Position numbers and translations under genes: made by a program. From Hymenobacter piscis (GTDB taxonomy: Bacteria > Bacteroidota > Bacteroidia > Cytophagales > Hymenobacteraceae), in contig NZ_JAHHZN010000009.1 in NCBI RefSeq assembly GCF_018760735.1, positions 121,181 through 185,180 of the forward strand: a stretch of 64,000 nucleotides of DNA, written 5' to 3'. Under the pieces are notes generated by a model. It was given only the letters and a program-made list of their open reading frames with translations. It ran no database searches and was not told the origin of the DNA. Below, piece by piece: positions 34,745 through 43,982 of the stretch (the first letter of the stretch is position 1; every line of letters starts with the position of its first letter).

Positions 34745-35836
34745 TTACTCGTTCGGAATCAGTTTCAGCAGCTCGTTCACGATGGTAGCCGTGGCCTGCG
34801 GGCGGGCCAGCTGGCGGATGTTGGTGGTCAGCTGCTGCTGACGCACCGGGTCCTGGAGCAGGGCCAGGGCCTGGTCGTAGAGGGTGGCGGCGGCTTCCGA
34901 GTCGCGGACGAGCAGGGCGGCGGCGCGGGTGCTCAGGGCCAGGGCGTTCTTGGTCTGGTGGTCTTCGGCCACGTTGGGCGAAGGCACCAGGATGCTGGGC
35001 TTACCCGTGAGGCACAACTCCGACACCGACAGGGCCCCGGCCCGGCTCACCACCACGTCGGCGGCGGCGTAGGCCAGATCCATGCGCCGGATGAACTCGT
35101 GGGCGTGCAGGCCGGCTTCGCGGAAGGGCGCGGCCTGCTGTTCGGCCTGGGGGAAGTAGAGCTTGCCGGTTTGCCAGAGCAGCTGCACGCCGGCCGCCTG
35201 CAGGCGGGTCAGCGCGGCGGCCGTGGCCTGGTTGAGGGTGCGGGCCCCCAGGCTCCCCCCGATGACCAGCAGCACGGGCCGGGTGTCATCAAGCCCGAAA
35301 AAGGCCCGGGCTGCGGCGCGCTGGCCATCGGCCATTTCGGTGCGCACGGGGTTGCCGGTGAGCACAAGGCGGTCGGCGGGGAAGAACTTGTCCATGCCTT
35401 CGTAGGCCACGCAGATGCGCTGCACGCGCCGGGCCAGCAGCTTGTTGACGAGGCCGGCGTAGGAGTTCTGCTCCTGAATCAGGGCCGGAATGCCGCGGGA
35501 GGTGGCCGCCAGCAGCACTGGCGCCGAGGCGTAGCCGCCCACGCCCACCACGGCATCGGGCCGGAAATCCTCAATAATTTTGCCCGCCTTGCGCACGGCC
35601 CGCATCACCTTGATGGGGAACAGCAGATTTTTGGGCGTGAGGCTGCGCTGCAGGCCCGCAATATCGAGGCCCACGATGTGGTAGCCGGCCTCGGGCACGC
35701 GGGTCATTTCCATGCGGCCGTTGGCTCCCACGAACAGGATTTCCGCATTGGGGCGGCGGCGGCGGACTTCGTTGGCAATGGCTACCGCCGGGAAAATGTG
35801 CCCCCCGGTACCCCCGCCGCTGATGATGAGTTTCAT
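34745..35836 (-). CDS. murG: UDP-GlcNAc--lipid I N-acetylglucosaminyltransferase
   Basis: 363 residues; converts lipid I to lipid II on the inner face of the membrane. The GT-B signatures are clear: ISGGGTGGHIFPAVAIA at the N-terminus, GVGGYASAPVLLAA, QEQNSYAGLVNK, the LVIGGSLGARTLN loop and the sugar-nucleotide region VVSRAGALSVSELCLTGKPSILVPSP. It is between ftsW and murC in the usual dcw order, with 54 bp to murC and 108 bp to ftsW; the ftsW side is a repeat element. Confidence 0.97.
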   Translation of the reverse strand: MKLIISGGGTGGHIFPAVAIANEVRRRRPNAEILFVGANGRMEMTRVPEAGYHIVGLDIAGLQRSLTPKNLLFPIKVMRAVRKAGKIIEDFRPDAVVGVGGYASAPVLLAATSRGIPALIQEQNSYAGLVNKLLARRVQRICVAYEGMDKFFPADRLVLTGNPVRTEMADGQRAAARAFFGLDDTRPVLLVIGGSLGARTLNQATAAALTRLQAAGVQLLWQTGKLYFPQAEQQAAPFREAGLHAHEFIRRMDLAYAAADVVVSRAGALSVSELCLTGKPSILVPSPNVAEDHQTKNALALSTRAAALLVRDSEAAATLYDQALALLQDPVRQQQLTTNIRQLARPQATATIVNELLKLIPNE

Positions 35837-35837
35837 T

Positions 35838-35944
35838 GTTTTAGTTGTCAGTTACTAGTTGTCAGTTATTAGGTTTATAAAAGCTTAACAATTGCCCAAT
35901 CACTTGACTGACAACCATAAACCATCAACTGACAACTAAAAAAA
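35838..35944. repeat. Word-repeat element, GTTGTCAGTT family, between ftsW and murG
   Basis: Left arm TTTTAGTTGTCAGTTACTAG then TTGTCAGTTATTAGG; right arm TTGACTGACAACC and CATCAACTGACAACTAAAA. The outer 16 or so bases are perfectly inverted. The element fills the whole gap. The same words frame the larger element at 40018-40216. Confidence 0.8.
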
Positions 35945-37126
35945 TCAGGCGTACTGCGACACTTTCGGGATACGGGGCGTGTCGGCGGGCTCACCGGCCA
36001 TAGGGCGGATTTCCCGCTCGCCCCGGCTCACCGCCAGGATGATGCCGATGCTGATGCCAGTGAAAATGAGCGACGTGCCTCCCATGCTCAGCAGGGGCAA
36101 CGGCAGCCCGGTAATCGGACCCAGGCCCACGGCCACGCCCATGTTCACCATGGCCTGCAGCACCAGACTGAACGTGATGCCCGCCGAGAGCAGCCCCCCA
36201 AAGGCCCCGTAGCTGTTCATCACCGTTTTCAGCCCCCGGTACAGGAAGGCCAGGTACAGAAACAGCACCACCACGCCCCCGAACAGACCGTATTCCTCGA
36301 TGATGATGGCGTAGATGAAGTCGGAATACGGGTGGGGCATGATGTTGCGCTCGGTGCTTTTGCCGGGTCCCTTGCCAAATAGCCCCCCGGTGGCCTCGGC
36401 AATGTAGGCGTGCTCGAGCTGGAAGGGCACGGGCTTGCTCTTGTCGGTGAAGCTTTCAATGCGCGACTGCACTGTTTTCCAGCGCTGCCCGGCTACCAGC
36501 CCCACTCCCCCGATCACGACGCCAATGACTACCATCACGGCCATTTGCTTGAGCGGCACCCGCCCGATGAACATCAGCAGCAGGCAGGTGGCAAACAGCA
36601 GCAGGGCCGTGGAGGCGTTCGAGAGGATAATCAGCCCGCAAATGACGCCCACCCACAGCATTACCGGCAGCAGGGTGGTTTTGAAGTCGCCCACGTGCTG
36701 CTGGCGGCGGCTGAGCATGGAGGCTAAATGGGAAATCAGGGCCAGCTTGGCCAGGTCGGAGGGCTGGAAGGTTTGGTTGATGACGGGGATGGTGAGCCAG
36801 CGGGAGGCATCGTTGAAGGTGGTGCCGCCCATGAAGTAAGTGAACAGCAGCAGCGGCACCGACAGCAGCAGGGCGTAGAGCGAGATGCGCGAGTAGTAGC
36901 GGTAATCAATCCGGTGCGCCAGCCACATAAAGAACAGGCCCACAAAAATCAGGCTGGTGTGCTTCATGAGGAAGTACTCCGTGTTACCGCCCCGGCTTTT
37001 GTAAGCCAGCGTGCCCGTAGCCGAGTACACCACTGCAATGGAAATGAGCGAAAACAGCACCACGATGCCCCACAGAATAGGGTCGCCCTTGAGGTTTTTG
37101 CGCAGCCAGTTGGTTACAATCTCCAT
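35945..37126 (-). CDS. ftsW: SEDS-family lipid II polymerase FtsW
   Basis: 393 residues with about ten membrane helices (for example LFVGLFFMWLAHRI, ALLLFATCLLLMFIG, GLFGGVVVLFLYLAFLYRG). SEDS proteins polymerise lipid II into glycan strands together with a class B PBP. Conserved regions ATGGLFGKGPGKSTERNIMPHPYSD-like (loop with GKG and the acidic end) and PITGLPLPLLSMGGTS are visible in pieces. Position in the dcw cluster with ftsI argues for FtsW rather than RodA. A 31-bp gap that is itself a dispersed repeat separates it from murD. Confidence 0.95.
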   Translation of the reverse strand: MEIVTNWLRKNLKGDPILWGIVVLFSLISIAVVYSATGTLAYKSRGGNTEYFLMKHTSLIFVGLFFMWLAHRIDYRYYSRISLYALLLSVPLLLFTYFMGGTTFNDASRWLTIPVINQTFQPSDLAKLALISHLASMLSRRQQHVGDFKTTLLPVMLWVGVICGLIILSNASTALLLFATCLLLMFIGRVPLKQMAVMVVIGVVIGGVGLVAGQRWKTVQSRIESFTDKSKPVPFQLEHAYIAEATGGLFGKGPGKSTERNIMPHPYSDFIYAIIIEEYGLFGGVVVLFLYLAFLYRGLKTVMNSYGAFGGLLSAGITFSLVLQAMVNMGVAVGLGPITGLPLPLLSMGGTSLIFTGISIGIILAVSRGEREIRPMAGEPADTPRIPKVSQYA

Positions 37127-37160
37127 GAATCACTGATTTTCGTTGATTTCGTGCTGATTA
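37127..37160 (-). repeat. AATCACTGATT dispersed repeat, copy 3
   Basis: On the plus strand it reads AATCACTGATTTTCGTTGAT followed by TTCGTGCTGATTAC. It fills the gap between ftsW and murD, and the murD stop codon (TAA, 37158-37160) is part of it. Copies 1 and 2 flank the terminator at 10.7 kb. Confidence 0.65.
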
Positions 37161-38543
37161 CACTACTTCAGTCTTGTCGGGGGCAGTACCTAACGCGGCC
37201 ACGGCAGCCGCGAACTGCCGGCCGCGGTCTTCGTAGTTCCGGAACAGGTCGAAGCTGGCGCAGGCGGGCGAGAGCAGCACCACGTCGCCGGGGGCGGCGA
37301 GGGCGGCGGCCCGGCGCACAGCCGATTCCATGCTTTGGGTTTCTTCGAGATGAGGCACAATATCGCCAAAACCAGCCTTTAGCTTCTCGTTATCTACGCC
37401 AAGGCAAACCAGGGCCTTGACCCGCGACTTGGCCAGCGGCAGCAGGCTGGTGTAGTCGTTGCCCTTGTCGGTGCCGCCCGCAATCCACACAATAGGGGCC
37501 GTGATGCCGTCGAGGGCGTACCAGGCGGCTTCCACGTTGGTGGCCTTGCTGTCGTTGATGAAGCGGGTGCCATGCCGTTCGCCCACCAGCTGCAGGCGGT
37601 GGTCGGCGTTGCGGAAGGTGCTCAGCGCGGCCTCAATCTGGGCGGCTTCCAGCCCCGCCACGCGGGCGCAGAGCACGGCGGCCAGGGTGTTCTGGCGGTT
37701 GTGCTGACCGATGAGCGGGGAATTGGCGGTGCTCACGGTTTCAGTCTGGCTGTAGAAGCCCGGCAGCAAATCCAGGCGCACCCGCTGTTCTTCCTCGTAA
37801 TAGCCGGCCAGATGGAAATCAGGGCGGTGGTGGAGGCTGAAGGGCAGCTGGCGCATGGGCCGCAGCGCACCCTTGAAGTAGCGCTGGATGGTTTCGTCGT
37901 CGGCGTTGTAGATGAAGAAGTTGCTGCTGTCCTGGCGCCGGGTGATGCGCAGCTTGGACTGGGCGTACTTTTCCAGCGAGTAGTCGTACCGGTCGAGGTG
38001 GTCGGGGGTGATGTTGAGCAGTACCGCTATCCAGGGCTGGAAATTAATGGTATCGTCGAGCTGGAAGGAGCTCAGCTCCACCACGTAGTAGTCGTGCTCG
38101 TCGGCCATGACCTGCTCGGCCAGGGAGTAGCCCACGTTGCCGGCCAGGCCCACCTTGAGGCCCGCTTCCTTGAGCAGGTGGTAAGTGAGCAGGGTGGTGG
38201 TGGTTTTGCCATTGGTGCCCGTGATGCAGATGCACTTTGCTTGCGTATAGCGTCCGGCCAGCTCAATTTCAGAAATGATGGGCGTGCCCTGGGCCCGCAG
38301 CGCCTGCACAACGGGCGCTTTTTCCGGGATGCCGGGGCTTTTCACTACCTCGTCGGCGGTCAGAATTTCTTCCAGCGTATGCTGGCTTTCCTCAAACCGG
38401 ATGCCGGCCTGGGTTAGCTTCTGCTGGTAGCGGGGCTGAATCGGGCTCTTATCGGACACGAACACGGAGTGGCCCTTGGCCTGGGCCAGCAGCGCTGCCC
38501 CTACCCCACTCTCGCCGGCTCCTAGAATGACAATCTTAGACAT
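37158..38543 (-). CDS. murD: UDP-N-acetylmuramoylalanine--D-glutamate ligase
   Basis: 461 residues; adds D-Glu to UDP-MurNAc-L-Ala. The N-terminal GAGESGVGAALLAQAKG, the ATP loop ITGTNGKTTTTLLTYHLL, the lysine region and NDSKATNVEAAWYALDG, and VLLSPACASFDLFRNYEDRG are all family marks. Its stop codon lies within a short dispersed repeat, and its start abuts a 170-bp word-repeat element toward mraY. Confidence 0.97.
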   Translation of the reverse strand: MSKIVILGAGESGVGAALLAQAKGHSVFVSDKSPIQPRYQQKLTQAGIRFEESQHTLEEILTADEVVKSPGIPEKAPVVQALRAQGTPIISEIELAGRYTQAKCICITGTNGKTTTTLLTYHLLKEAGLKVGLAGNVGYSLAEQVMADEHDYYVVELSSFQLDDTINFQPWIAVLLNITPDHLDRYDYSLEKYAQSKLRITRRQDSSNFFIYNADDETIQRYFKGALRPMRQLPFSLHHRPDFHLAGYYEEEQRVRLDLLPGFYSQTETVSTANSPLIGQHNRQNTLAAVLCARVAGLEAAQIEAALSTFRNADHRLQLVGERHGTRFINDSKATNVEAAWYALDGITAPIVWIAGGTDKGNDYTSLLPLAKSRVKALVCLGVDNEKLKAGFGDIVPHLEETQSMESAVRRAAALAAPGDVVLLSPACASFDLFRNYEDRGRQFAAAVAALGTAPDKTEVV

Positions 38544-38545
38544 GA

Positions 38546-38718
38546 GATTTGAGAACTTAGAGCCTAGAATTGAGAGCTTAGAGTTTAGAACTTAGAGCTT
38601 AGAGTTTAGAGCTTAGATGGGAGGAAGGGCAGCGTTGCCATTTCATCTTCCAAGCTTTGGCCTCTCCGTTCTTAGCTCTATGATCTAGGTTCTGAGCTCT
38701 CAATTCTGAGCTCTACTA
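38546..38718. repeat. Word-repeat element, CTTAGAGTTTAGA family, between mraY and murD
   Basis: Left arm of about 60 bp with AACTTAGAGC, CTAGAATTGAGAGC, TTAGAGTTTAGA, TTAGAGCTTAGA in tandem; right arm GTTCTTAGCTC, GATCTAGGTTCTGAGCTC, AATTCTGAGCTC, the inverted words. The centre (about 38605-38665) is unrelated GC-rich sequence. Confidence 0.75.
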
Positions 38719-38719
38719 T

Positions 38720-39940
38720 TTAGCGCAGTTTCAAAGTTACTAGCGTCAGAACGGCCAGCATGATGCCCACAATCCAGAAGCGCGACACGATTTTGGATTC
38801 GTGGTAGCCCAGTTTCTGGTAGTGGTGGTGCAGCGGCGACATGCGCAGCAGGCGGCGGCCTTCGCCGTACTTCTTGCGCGTGTACTTGAAGTAGCTCACC
38901 TGCACCATCACGGAGAGATTTTCAATCAGGAACACCCCGCAGAGCACCGGAATCAGCAGCTCTTTGCGCACGATGAGGGCCAGCACGGCAATGATGCCGC
39001 CGATGGCCAACGAGCCCGTATCGCCCATGAAAACCTGGGCCGGGTAGCTGTTGTACCACAGAAAGCCCACGCAGGCTCCCACGAAGGCGGCGCAGAAAAT
39101 AACCAGCTCGCCCGAGTTCGGGATAAACATGATGTCGAGGTAGTCGGCCAGCAGGGCGTTGCCGCTCACGAAGGCGAAAATGGCCAGCGTGGTGCCGATG
39201 ATGGCCGAGGTACCTGCCGCGAGGCCGTCGAGGCCGTCGGTGATGTTGGCCCCGTTGCTGACGGCCGTGATGATGATGATGACGATGGGAATGTAGAAGA
39301 AGGCGTAGTACTCGTTGAAGAAGTCACCGGCCGTGGCGAACAGGTCGCCGTAGTTGAGCTCATTGTTCTTGAGAAACGGTACGGTGGTAATCATCAGCTT
39401 CACGTCCTGGTACACGCCGCTGGCGTCCACGGCCGAGAACGTGCCGTTGGCCAGCGCGTACTGGCGCACGGTTACGTCGTTGCTGAAGAACAGCACCCAG
39501 CCCACCGTGAGACCCAGGCCCACCTGGCCCAGAATCTTGAAGCGGCCGGCCAGTCCCTCCTTGTCCTTCTTGACTACCTTAATATAGTCATCCACGAAGC
39601 CGATCAGGCCCAGCCACACCGTGCTCACCAGCATCAGAATGATGTAGATGTTTTCGAGCTTGGCAAACAGCAGCACCGGTACCAGAATGGCCAGCAGAAT
39701 AATGAGCCCGCCCATCGTGGGGGTGCCCTTCTTCTCGGCTTGGCCCTGGAGGCCCAAATCCCGGATGGTTTCCCCGATTTGCTGGCGCTGCAGCAGCCGG
39801 ATCAGCGGGGCGCCGAAGTACTGGGCAATGATGAGGGAAGAGACAATGGCCAGCGCCGCCCGGAACGAGCTGTACTGCATTACCCCCGTACCCGGCACGT
39901 GGTGAACTTTGTAGAGGTAATTAAAGAAGTAGTACAGCAT
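38720..39940 (-). CDS. mraY: Phospho-N-acetylmuramoyl-pentapeptide transferase
   Basis: 406 residues, about ten membrane helices; transfers phospho-MurNAc-pentapeptide to undecaprenyl phosphate, making lipid I. The cytoplasmic catalytic loops are visible: [45 protein letters not shown] and the His motif [18 protein letters not shown]. It is longer than the E. coli protein because of a roughly 40-residue periplasmic loop ([18 protein letters not shown]), as in other Bacteroidota. A 273-bp gap separates it from murE and is largely a nested repeat. Confidence 0.97.
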   Translation of the reverse strand: MLYYFFNYLYKVHHVPGTGVMQYSSFRAALAIVSSLIIAQYFGAPLIRLLQRQQIGETIRDLGLQGQAEKKGTPTMGGLIILLAILVPVLLFAKLENIYIILMLVSTVWLGLIGFVDDYIKVVKKDKEGLAGRFKILGQVGLGLTVGWVLFFSNDVTVRQYALANGTFSAVDASGVYQDVKLMITTVPFLKNNELNYGDLFATAGDFFNEYYAFFYIPIVIIIITAVSNGANITDGLDGLAAGTSAIIGTTLAIFAFVSGNALLADYLDIMFIPNSGELVIFCAAFVGACVGFLWYNSYPAQVFMGDTGSLAIGGIIAVLALIVRKELLIPVLCGVFLIENLSVMVQVSYFKYTRKKYGEGRRLLRMSPLHHHYQKLGYHESKIVSRFWIVGIMLAVLTLVTLKLR

Positions 39941-40017
39941 GGGCGCAACGGTCAGCAGTCGGGGTATGGAGGTTTTCGGACTGCAAAGGTTCGGTTTTTT
40001 GGGTTGGGGTCAAAGGT

Positions 40018-40216
40018 GAGTTATCAGTTGCTGGTTGTCAGTTGTCAGTTGTCAGAGGAACGTCATGCTGAGCGCAGGCGTAGCCGAAGTTGAAGCATCT
40101 CTACTGCTATGGTAATCCTGACGACGGCAACGAAGCGGTAGAGATGCTTCGACTTCGCTCCGCTGCGCTCAGCATGACGTTCCTCTGACAACCGACAACC
40201 AGCAACTAAAAACTCA
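40018..40216. repeat. Nested repeat between murE and mraY
   Basis: Outer arms of the GTTGTCAGTT family (TGAGTTATCAGTTGCTGG then TTGTCAGTTGTCAG at 40018-40054; inverted copy 40186-40216). Inside lies a second inverted pair starting AGGAACGTCATGCTGAGCGC and GAAGCATCTCTAC (40055-40110) with its reverse complement (40130-40185), around a unique centre of about 25 bp. The outermost three bases on the murE side are the murE stop codon. Confidence 0.8.
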
Positions 40217-41689
40217 TTTCCCCAGCAGCTGAAACATGTCGGTCAGCACCTGCTTGTCGTCGAAGTCGGTTTTGACGCCGTTGATTTCCTGGTAGGTTTC
40301 GTGGCCTTTGCCGGCTACCAACACAATGTCGCCGGGCTGGGCCAGGGCCACGGCCGTTTTGATGGCTTCGCGCCGGTCGGCAATGGTAAGGACTTTACCC
40401 AGCGCGGCGGCCGGCACGCCGGTCTGCATCTGGGCCAGAATATCGGCGGGGTTCTCGAAGCGGGGGTTGTCGGAGGTGAGCACGGCCCGGTTGGAGAGCT
40501 CGGCGGCCAGGCGGGCCATGATGGGGCGCTTGGCCCCGTCGCGGTTACCGCCGCAGCCCACCACCGTAATCACCTGCTGGCTGGGCTGGCGGATGTCGGC
40601 AATGGTCTGGAGCACGTTTTCCAGCGCGTCGGGCGTGTGGGCGTAATCCACAATGCCCGTGACGCGCGTTTTCTCCGACACCACCGGCTCGAACCGGCCC
40701 GGGGCCGAGGTCAGGCCCGAAAGCACCGTGAGCACCTCCGTGGGGTCTTCGCCCAGCAGCACCGCCGTGCCGTAGATGGCCAGCAGGTTGTAGGCATTGA
40801 ACACCCCGATGAGGCGGAACTGCACTTCCCGGCCCTCGATTTCGAGATGCAGACCGTGGACCGCGTTTTCCAGCAGCCGGGCCCGGAACTCGCCGTGGCC
40901 GCGCAAGGAGTACTGCTCCCGGCGGCCGGCCACGTTCTGCAGCATCACGGCCCCGCGCTTGTCGTCGGCATTGCTCAGGGCAAACCCCGACTTCGGCAGC
41001 ATGTCAAAAAAGCCCTTTTTGGCCTTCAGGTAAGCATCGAAGGTGCCGTGGTAGTCGAGGTGGTCGTGGCTGAGGTTGGTGAACACCCCGCCCGCGAAGT
41101 GCAGGCCCGTAACGCGGTGCTGGACCACGGCGTGGGAGCTGACCTCCATGAACACGTGGGTGCAGCCGGCCTTCAGCATCCGGGCCAGCAGCTCATTGAG
41201 GCGGATAGCGTCGGGCGTGGTGTGGGTGCTCGGAATCACCTGCTCGTCAATCTGGTTCTGCACCGTGCTCAGCAGGCCGCAGTGGTAGCCCAGCTCCCGA
41301 AACAGCTTGTGGAGCATGGTGGCGCAGGTTGTTTTGCCGTTTGTGCCCGTAATGCCCACCAGTTGCAGCTGCCGGGAGGGGTGGCCGTAGAACTCGGCCG
41401 CCATCAGGGCCATGGCCCGGGCCGAATCGGCCACGCGCACGTAGCGGGTGGCCGGGTTGAGCTCGGCGGGCAGCTCCTCGCAGACCACCACGGCCGCCCC
41501 CTGCCCGGCCGCCTTGGCCATGAACTGGTGGCCATCGGTGGCCGTACCGCGCAGGGCGAAAAACACCGCGCCCGGCCCCGCCTGCCGCGAGTCGAGGGTG
41601 AGCGTATCCACGGTAACGTCCGGCGGGCCCGGCTGGTCGAGCACGGCTACGGCGGTCAGGAGTTGGGCAAGCGTGGTATTCTGGTTCAA
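40214..41689 (-). CDS. murE: UDP-N-acetylmuramoyl-tripeptide synthetase
   Basis: 491 residues; adds the third amino acid, probably meso-diaminopimelate, to UDP-MurNAc-L-Ala-D-Glu. The ATP loop GITGTNGKTTCATMLHKL, STHTTPDAIRLNELL, HDHLDYHGTFDAYLKAKKG with the carbamylated Lys region, and TSDNPRFENP are present. DNPR is the motif that recognises meso-diaminopimelate. It follows ftsI in the cluster. The stop codon TGA is the outer edge of the repeat at 40018-40216. Confidence 0.97.
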   Translation of the reverse strand: MNQNTTLAQLLTAVAVLDQPGPPDVTVDTLTLDSRQAGPGAVFFALRGTATDGHQFMAKAAGQGAAVVVCEELPAELNPATRYVRVADSARAMALMAAEFYGHPSRQLQLVGITGTNGKTTCATMLHKLFRELGYHCGLLSTVQNQIDEQVIPSTHTTPDAIRLNELLARMLKAGCTHVFMEVSSHAVVQHRVTGLHFAGGVFTNLSHDHLDYHGTFDAYLKAKKGFFDMLPKSGFALSNADDKRGAVMLQNVAGRREQYSLRGHGEFRARLLENAVHGLHLEIEGREVQFRLIGVFNAYNLLAIYGTAVLLGEDPTEVLTVLSGLTSAPGRFEPVVSEKTRVTGIVDYAHTPDALENVLQTIADIRQPSQQVITVVGCGGNRDGAKRPIMARLAAELSNRAVLTSDNPRFENPADILAQMQTGVPAAALGKVLTIADRREAIKTAVALAQPGDIVLVAGKGHETYQEINGVKTDFDDKQVLTDMFQLLGK

Positions 41690-41736
41690 GAGCAGTCTGG
41701 TATATCGTTCGTGTTACTTCCCGGGCTTCCCAGTTT

Positions 41737-41810
41737 CCCAGGGCTGAAGCCCTGGGCTACGTAGTGGGTCTTGGCTTCACCGCTGACTAGCCCAGGGCTT
41801 CAGCCCTGGG
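41737..41810. repeat. REP-like pair CCCAGGGCTGAAGCCCTGGG between ftsI and murE
   Basis: Two 20-bp near-palindromes (41737-41756 and 41791-41810) in inverted orientation, each followed on its inner side by CTA. The spacer is 34 bp. The right copy ends three bases before the ftsI stop codon. The layout is that of paired REP sequences. Confidence 0.75.
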
Positions 41811-41813
41811 AAT

Positions 41814-43982
41814 TCAGGGTGCCCCCGCCAGTACCGCCAGCGGCCTCGACTGGGTGCCGATGGGTTCGAGCTGGAGCACCACCGTGGTGCCGCGCCGGGC
41901 CGGCGTGCCGGCGGCCACCGACTGCGCCCGCACCCGGCCCGAGCCGATGCTGCGCACCCGCAGGCCCCGGTTTTCGAGCAGGAACAGGGCGTCGCGCAGG
42001 GTGAGGCCCTGCACGTTGGGCACCCGGCCAGGGCGCACGGGCATAGGCCGCAACAGCACGTCGGCCGAATCGGGGGCAGGGGCGGCGGCGGTGCGCACCC
42101 AGTCATCGGTGCCGGTGCTGCCCGCGTGGCGCACGCCCAGCTGGGCGAACATCATCGTCAGCTCGTCCTGCATGCCGGCCTGCACCAGGGGCACCCGCGA
42201 CTTGCCCTGGGGGGCGCGGGCCAGCAGGGGGCGCTGGGAAGCCGCGTCGCGGGCCATGGCTTTGTCGGCCAGCTCCCGGAACACGGGCGCGGCCACGTCG
42301 GCCCCGTAGATGCGGCCGTTCTTGGGCGAGTCCACCACCACGATGCAGCTGTACTTGGGATTATCGGCCGGGAAGTAGCCGCAGAAGCTGGTGGAGTAGG
42401 TGCGGGTGTAGGCCCCGTTCTTGAACTTCCAGGCCGTGCCGGTTTTGCCCGCAATCAGGTAGTCGCGGCTGCGGATGCCGCGGGCGGTGCCGTGCTCCAC
42501 CACGCCTTCCATCATGGCGCGCACCTTCTGCAGGGTTTCCTCGGAGCAGATTTTGGGGTTGAGCACCACGGGCTCAAACTGCTCAATCACCTTATCGGCC
42601 TGCTTGATTTGCTTGACAATCATGGGCTGCATTTTCACCCCGCCATTGGCCACGGCGTTGTAAAACGCCAGGGTTTGGAGCGGGGCCAGCTTGAGCTCGT
42701 AGCCGATGCTCATGGTGGTGAGCGAGGTGCGGCTCCAGCTCCGGTCGGTGGGGTCCTTGATGTAGGGGCGGGCCTCGCCGGCCATCTGGAAGCCCAGGGG
42801 CTTATCGAGCCCGAAGCGCTTGAGGTACTCGGTATATTTCTCGGGCTTCTTGTTGAAGATGCGGTCCGTGAGCTTGGCCACCCCAATGTTCGACGACTTC
42901 TCGAACACCTGCTGGAGCGTGATGCGGCCGTAGGGGTGGGAATCGGTTTTCACGGCGCCCCCGATTTTCAGCGAGCCGGTGCGGCCGGTGTTAATGGTGT
43001 CGGTGAGCTGCAGGCTGGGGTCTTCCTCGAAGGCGGCCATCATGGAGGCCAGCTTGAAGGTGGAGCCCGGCTCGGTGCGGCCCTGGTCGGCAATGGCGTA
43101 GTTGTAATCCTCGCGGTACACGCCCTCGGCCACCTTGCCCAGGTTGGCCACGGCCTTGATTTCGCCGGTCTTCACCTCCATCAGAATCACGGTGCCGTAC
43201 TGGGCGTTGTTTTCCACCAGCGACTTATACAGGGCGTTTTCGGCCATGTCCTGGAGGTTGATGTCGAGGGTCGTTTTCACGTCGTAGCCGGGCTGGGGCT
43301 TCACCTCGGTGCCGTCGTAGATGGGCTTGTTGCCCCCGGGCAGGCGCTCAAACAGGGCCTCGCCGTCGCGGCCGGCCAGGTGGCGGTTGAAGGTAAACTC
43401 CAGGCCCGCCCCGTTCTTGTCTTCGTTGATAAAGCCGATGGTGCGCTGAGCCAGCCCGCCGAAGGGCCGGAAGCGTTTGTCCACCTTCTCAAAAATCACC
43501 CCGCCCCGGTTCTTGCCCTCCCGGAAAATGGGCCAGGTAGCCAGCTCCTTCTTCTCCTGGTAGTTAATCTGCTTGGAATTCAGTCGGATGTAGCGCGTTT
43601 TGCTTTTCGGATTGTGGGCATCCTTGAGCCGGCGGGAATATTCCTGTTTGCTCCGGTCGCCGAAGAAGCTGGCCAGCAGGCCGGCCAGGGAATCTACTTT
43701 CTGGTTGAACAGGTCGTCCTTTACCACGCTCGGGTCCCAGGCCACCCGGTAAAAAGGTAGGGAGGTGGCCATGATGCTTTCGTTATCGGAGTAGATGTTG
43801 CCCCGGGTGGCGAAAACGGGCTGGTACACGATGCGCCGCTCCTGCTCCAGGGCGCTCCAGCGGGCTCCTTCCTGAAACTGGATGTGGGCAATGCGCCACA
43901 CAATGGCCGCCGAAAACAGGCAGACCCCCAGAAAGGCCAGCCGGATGCGGGTTACAATACTTTTTTTAACGTTTCCTTTCAT
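41814..43982 (-). CDS. ftsI: Class B penicillin-binding protein with PASTA domain (FtsI)
   Basis: 722 residues; the division-specific peptidoglycan transpeptidase. One N-terminal membrane helix (RIRLAFLGVCLFSAAIVWRIAHI) leads to a dimerisation/pedestal domain and the transpeptidase domain. The catalytic set is visible: EPGSTFKLASM (Ser about 307), SSN (about 362) and AGKTGTAWKF (about 514). Residues about 650-715 form one PASTA domain (VPNVQGLTLRDALFLLENRG). The ATG at 43982 overlaps the end of ftsL by 17 bases, a normal arrangement; an upstream in-frame start at 44039 would only lengthen the overlap. The partner SEDS protein FtsW is in the same cluster. Confidence 0.95.
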   Translation of the reverse strand: MKGNVKKSIVTRIRLAFLGVCLFSAAIVWRIAHIQFQEGARWSALEQERRIVYQPVFATRGNIYSDNESIMATSLPFYRVAWDPSVVKDDLFNQKVDSLAGLLASFFGDRSKQEYSRRLKDAHNPKSKTRYIRLNSKQINYQEKKELATWPIFREGKNRGGVIFEKVDKRFRPFGGLAQRTIGFINEDKNGAGLEFTFNRHLAGRDGEALFERLPGGNKPIYDGTEVKPQPGYDVKTTLDINLQDMAENALYKSLVENNAQYGTVILMEVKTGEIKAVANLGKVAEGVYREDYNYAIADQGRTEPGSTFKLASMMAAFEEDPSLQLTDTINTGRTGSLKIGGAVKTDSHPYGRITLQQVFEKSSNIGVAKLTDRIFNKKPEKYTEYLKRFGLDKPLGFQMAGEARPYIKDPTDRSWSRTSLTTMSIGYELKLAPLQTLAFYNAVANGGVKMQPMIVKQIKQADKVIEQFEPVVLNPKICSEETLQKVRAMMEGVVEHGTARGIRSRDYLIAGKTGTAWKFKNGAYTRTYSTSFCGYFPADNPKYSCIVVVDSPKNGRIYGADVAAPVFRELADKAMARDAASQRPLLARAPQGKSRVPLVQAGMQDELTMMFAQLGVRHAGSTGTDDWVRTAAAPAPDSADVLLRPMPVRPGRVPNVQGLTLRDALFLLENRGLRVRSIGSGRVRAQSVAAGTPARRGTTVVLQLEPIGTQSRPLAVLAGAP

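Noticed and set aside
43966..43982. Frameshift between ftsL and ftsI
   Set aside because: The 17-base overlap is in different frames and both proteins are complete; such overlaps are normal in dcw clusters.
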